A stretch of DNA of 24,830 nt from JBMNTU01 sp050945895 (lineage in GTDB: Bacteria; Bacillota; Clostridia; Christensenellales; Christensenellaceae). Made by a program: the position numbers and the translations under genes. Positions 22,753 through 24,830 of this stretch are shown piece after piece. Below the pieces are notes generated by a model. That model saw only the letters and a list, made by a program, of their open reading frames with translations. It was not told the origin of the DNA and ran no database searches. Position 1 is the first letter of the stretch, and each line of letters begins with the position of its first letter. Location: NCBI GenBank assembly GCA_050945895.1, contig JBMNTU010000019.1, forward strand, positions 1-24,830, in the 5' to 3' direction.

Positions 22753-23205
22753 TTACTTTATTAAATGCTGCTGTTCCAGCTCATTAATCCTGTCTACTTT
22801 CGGCGCAGACCCGCCGCTCTCAAAAGAGCATTCCAGCCAGATATCCACCAGGCATTTTGCCAGCTCCGGCCCAATCACACGCTGCCCCATGCACAGTATT
22901 TGCGCATCGTTGCTCTTGCGGGAGCGTTGCGCGGAAAAGGGGTCGTGGCAAACGGCAGCGCGTACGCCCGGCACCTTGTTTGCGCAAATAGACATTCCAA
23001 TGCCCGTCCCGCAAACCAAAATTGCGCGTTCAAAATTTCCGTTTGCCACTTCATCCGCCACTTTATACGCAACATCGGGGTAAAGGACAGCAGAGCCTTC
23101 CTCTGCACCAAAATCCTGCGCTTCGATTCCCTTGCTTTCCAAGTGATGTATGATATCCATCTTCAGTTCGTATGCCGCCTCGTCGCAGCCGATAGCAATT
23201 TTCAT
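22753..23205 (-). CDS. rpiB: RpiB/LacA/LacB-family sugar phosphate isomerase, atypical active site
   Basis: The 150-residue protein has the RpiB fold, and family members interconvert aldose and ketose phosphates. The catalytic Cys65 lies in VCGTGIGMSICANKVPGVRA, the phosphate-loop region. Two His positions differ from Escherichia coli RpiB: the His of CDHVG is Glu9 (CDEAAY), and His99 of RQHND, which opens the furanose ring, is Ser98 (RKSND). Loss of the ring-opening His would suit a substrate that stays open-chain, such as a tetrulose 4-phosphate. The ATG at 23203-23205 overlaps the dhaL stop (ATGA) and has AGGGAGAG upstream. The gene lies between dhaL and the epimerase. Confidence 0.88.
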   Translation of the reverse strand: MKIAIGCDEAAYELKMDIIHHLESKGIEAQDFGAEEGSAVLYPDVAYKVADEVANGNFERAILVCGTGIGMSICANKVPGVRAAVCHDPFSAQRSRKSNDAQILCMGQRVIGPELAKCLVDIWLECSFESGGSAPKVDRINELEQQHLIK

Positions 23206-23864
23206 TTTTTCTCTCCCTGTAGCAGCTTTTCGGTTATTCCGTCCGCCATTGACTCCAGTAAAATACAGCACGATGTTGCGCCTGCATCCAGCACGCCGCG
23301 GGATCGCTCGCCAAGCCTGCTGGAGCGGCCAAACTTCGCAACCATATTTTTCGTTGTGTCGCGGCCATCCCTCGCCGCTTTTTTCATTGATTCCAACGCA
23401 TCTACAAAACCAACATCCTTTGACGCGGCAAATTCAATCGCGTCTACGGCAGGCGATAACGAATCGACAAGCGTTTTGTCCCCCACCTGCGCATCCACAA
23501 TGTCTTGCAATCCGCATAGCCCGGCACGAAGCATCTTTCCATACGTTTGTACATCAATATCCTGTGCGTCTTCGCCGGCTTCCGCCATTTCCATAAAAAC
23601 AGTGCCATAAATCGGCCCCATGCTTCCGCCAATCTCGTTGAGCAGGATCATGCCTAGCTCTTCCAGCCCTTCCGTAAAAGAAAAATCTGCTTCGCCAAAC
23701 CGTTCCTTAAATACGGTAAAGCCTTTGTTCATGTTCATGCCATGGTCGCCGTCGCCTATGAGGCCGTCTATTTCTCCCAGGTAATCCTTGTTTTTTTGTA
23801 TGCTTTCCACCATGCACATCAAGATGTCTTTTCCATCTTCATTCTTAAAGGTGTTCATATTCAT
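23202..23864 (-). CDS. dhaL: Dihydroxyacetone kinase-type subunit DhaL
   Basis: DhaL is the nucleotide-binding subunit that transfers phosphate to the ketose held by DhaK. The protein has about 220 residues. The metal-nucleotide site is intact: Asp38, Asp40 and His41 in LIGDGDHGMNMNKG. Further family segments are GGSMGPIYGTVF, VGDKTLVDSLSPA and GRSSRLGERSRGVLDAGA. The ribosome site AAAGGAAG is very close to the ATG at 23864; the in-frame ATG two codons later (23858) has better spacing and may be the true start. It begins 10 bases after the dhaK stop and overlaps rpiB by four bases. No DhaM phosphotransferase subunit is seen, so the phosphate source (ATP or PEP) cannot be told. Confidence 0.92.
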   Translation of the reverse strand: MNMNTFKNEDGKDILMCMVESIQKNKDYLGEIDGLIGDGDHGMNMNKGFTVFKERFGEADFSFTEGLEELGMILLNEIGGSMGPIYGTVFMEMAEAGEDAQDIDVQTYGKMLRAGLCGLQDIVDAQVGDKTLVDSLSPAVDAIEFAASKDVGFVDALESMKKAARDGRDTTKNMVAKFGRSSRLGERSRGVLDAGATSCCILLESMADGITEKLLQGEKK

Positions 23865-23874
23865 CTTCCTTTCT

Positions 23875-24706
23875 TTATTGACTGAGCCCCATACTGGTGC
23901 AGGGCATATCAATCAGCTGCATGAGTTCATCATCGAGTTTCATAATTGTGAGAGACGCGCCCACCATTTCCAGAGAAGTGAAGTAGTTGCCCGTATATGC
24001 CCGGTGAATATGGATCCCTTTTTGTTCCAGCAGTCTTTCAATTTCGTTATATAGAACATATAGCTCCATAACAGGCGTCGCGCCCAAACCGGAAGTGAGA
24101 CATACTACCTGATCACCTTTTTTCAACGGACAGTCGGCAAGAATGAGCTCGACCATGCCCTGCGCCATTTGTGCCGCTGTTTCCAGTCCGCAGATTTCAA
24201 TGCCTGGTTCTCCATGATGCCCGATTCCAACTTCCATCGTTCCTTTTTTGATTTCGAAATTTGGATGTCCGACCGCGGGAAGGGTGCAGGGCGTAAGGCC
24301 AATACCAATACTATGTGTTTGATTGATTGCTTTTTGTGTCGTGGCAATGACCTCGTCAAGCGTCGCGCCCGTTGCCGCTTTTGCTCCGCCTATCTTCCAC
24401 ATAAGCACCTCTCCGGCAACGCCGCGGCGCTTTTCGCGCTCTTCTTTAGGCGCGGAAGCCACATCGTCATTTGCCACAACGGTTTTGACTTCAATCCCTT
24501 TTTTCTTCGCCATTTTGACTGCCATTTTCACGTTCATGTTATCGCCGGAATAGTTTCCATACAGGCAGGCAACTCCTTTTCCTTGATCCGCTTCCTCAAA
24601 CGCTGCCAGAAAAGCGGCTGCGGTTGGCGACGAGCAAATTTCTCCGACTGCTACGGCATCGCACATGTTTTCGCCAATATAGCCAATGAACGCGGGTTTA
24701 TGCCCC
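23875..24706 (-). pseudogene. dhaK: dhaK 3' part, truncated by an insertion sequence
   Basis: About 276 residues of the ketose-binding subunit DhaK remain. They begin GHKPAFIGYIG (normally preceded by GGGS) and continue with MCDAVAVGEICSSPT, then LYGNYSGDNMN and the substrate-binding His in EVGIGHHGEPGIE, ending at TAA. About 55 N-terminal residues found in full-length family members (around 330) are missing. Upstream of the Gly-His the reading frame turns into unrelated sequence and meets a stop without a start codon. The break coincides with the left end of an IS3-type element. Unless a start is supplied internally (ATG at 24666), the protein is inactive, and the downstream dhaL-rpiB-epimerase genes lose their normal promoter. 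Confidence 0.85.
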
Positions 24707-24830
24707 TGGCGTGCCCCCCAATCCTTGAACCAGTTCCAAAGTTAGTGGAGTGATGATAAACTAACGAAGAAGGAGAATGGAGATGGCAAGGAAAAAATAC
24801 ACAACAGAGCAGATAATTGTAAAGCTTAGA
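24707..24830 (+). mobile_element. Left end of an IS3-family insertion sequence (partial)
   Basis: Foreign sequence starts where dhaK homology stops, with TGGCGTGCCCCCC, beginning TG as IS3-family ends do. A 76-base leader follows, containing a GTTAG/CTAAC inverted pair (24741-24745 and 24761-24765), then the transposase OrfA start. The right end lies beyond the window, so the target duplication cannot be checked. The left boundary is placed from the dhaK alignment and could shift by a few bases. Confidence 0.75.
24783..24830 (+). CDS. IS3-family transposase OrfA, N-terminal fragment
   Basis: Sixteen codons are visible, reading MARKKYTTEQIIVKLR. This matches the start of the helix-turn-helix OrfA proteins of the IS3 family, where a YTxEQIIxKLR pattern opens the DNA-binding domain. 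AGGAG lies seven bases before the ATG. The rest of OrfA and OrfB lies beyond the edge. Confidence 0.8.
   Translation, partial: MARKKYTTEQIIVKLR

Noticed and set aside
1..24830. CRISPR arrays, rRNA and tRNA genes
   Set aside because: Reading both strands showed no regularly spaced repeats, no rRNA-like blocks and no cloverleaf with the conserved T-loop sequence.

Overview
The window looks like a chromosomal segment of an anaerobic, low-to-mid GC Firmicute, most likely a member of the Clostridia. The evidence is a spoIIA/sigB-type sigma operon, RNase Y, a CIRCE-controlled groES-groEL operon, an RpiR regulator, a YfhO membrane protein, strong GGAGG ribosome sites, near-consensus SigA promoters and an [FeFe]-hydrogenase-like locus. 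I cannot name the genus. No rRNA, tRNA or CRISPR array is visible.

Layout. (1) 1-1656, minus strand: a three-gene partner-switching operon (STAS anti-anti-sigma, anti-sigma-like protein, SigB/F/G-type sigma factor), with a possible further partial ORF running off the left edge. (2) 1860-4375: a sugar-phosphate isomerase/epimerase-like TIM barrel with its own promoter and terminator, a Cys-rich DUF3795-type protein, and a convergent lipoprotein gene. (3) 4703-9443: RNase Y on the minus strand with a long leader, divergent from a large YfhO-type membrane protein. (4) 9461-12478, minus strand: surE, an RpiR regulator and a BaiN/HI0933-type flavoprotein, probably co-transcribed. (5) 12557-13915, minus strand: a membrane glycosyltransferase 2. 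(6) 14230-19235, minus strand: a hydrogenase-linked cluster made of a GHKL ATPase, a NuoE-like [2Fe-2S] protein, a PHP phosphoesterase, two DRTGG proteins, a HydS-like [FeFe]-hydrogenase homologue, an RsbW-like ATPase and, upstream, a dCMP deaminase. (7) 19527-21658: groES-groEL with a perfect CIRCE operator. (8) 21868-24706, minus strand: a sugar operon (dhaK fragment, dhaL, rpiB-like, tagatose/psicose 3-epimerase-like) whose dhaK is cut by an IS3-family insertion sequence entering from the right edge.

The most interesting part is region 6. Its hydrogenase homologue keeps all four visible H-cluster cysteines but has Ala in place of the proton-transfer Cys. It is embedded among DRTGG, GHKL and PHP signalling proteins, and the NuoF/HydB-type subunit is absent. 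This fits a hydrogen- or redox-sensing module better than a bulk H2-producing enzyme. Region 8 is the second point of interest. The RpiB homologue lacks the ring-opening His, which together with a DHA-type kinase and a ketose epimerase suggests tetrulose (erythrulose) catabolism. Region 1 is the third: its anti-sigma homologue has lost the ATP-binding motifs of the GHKL fold.
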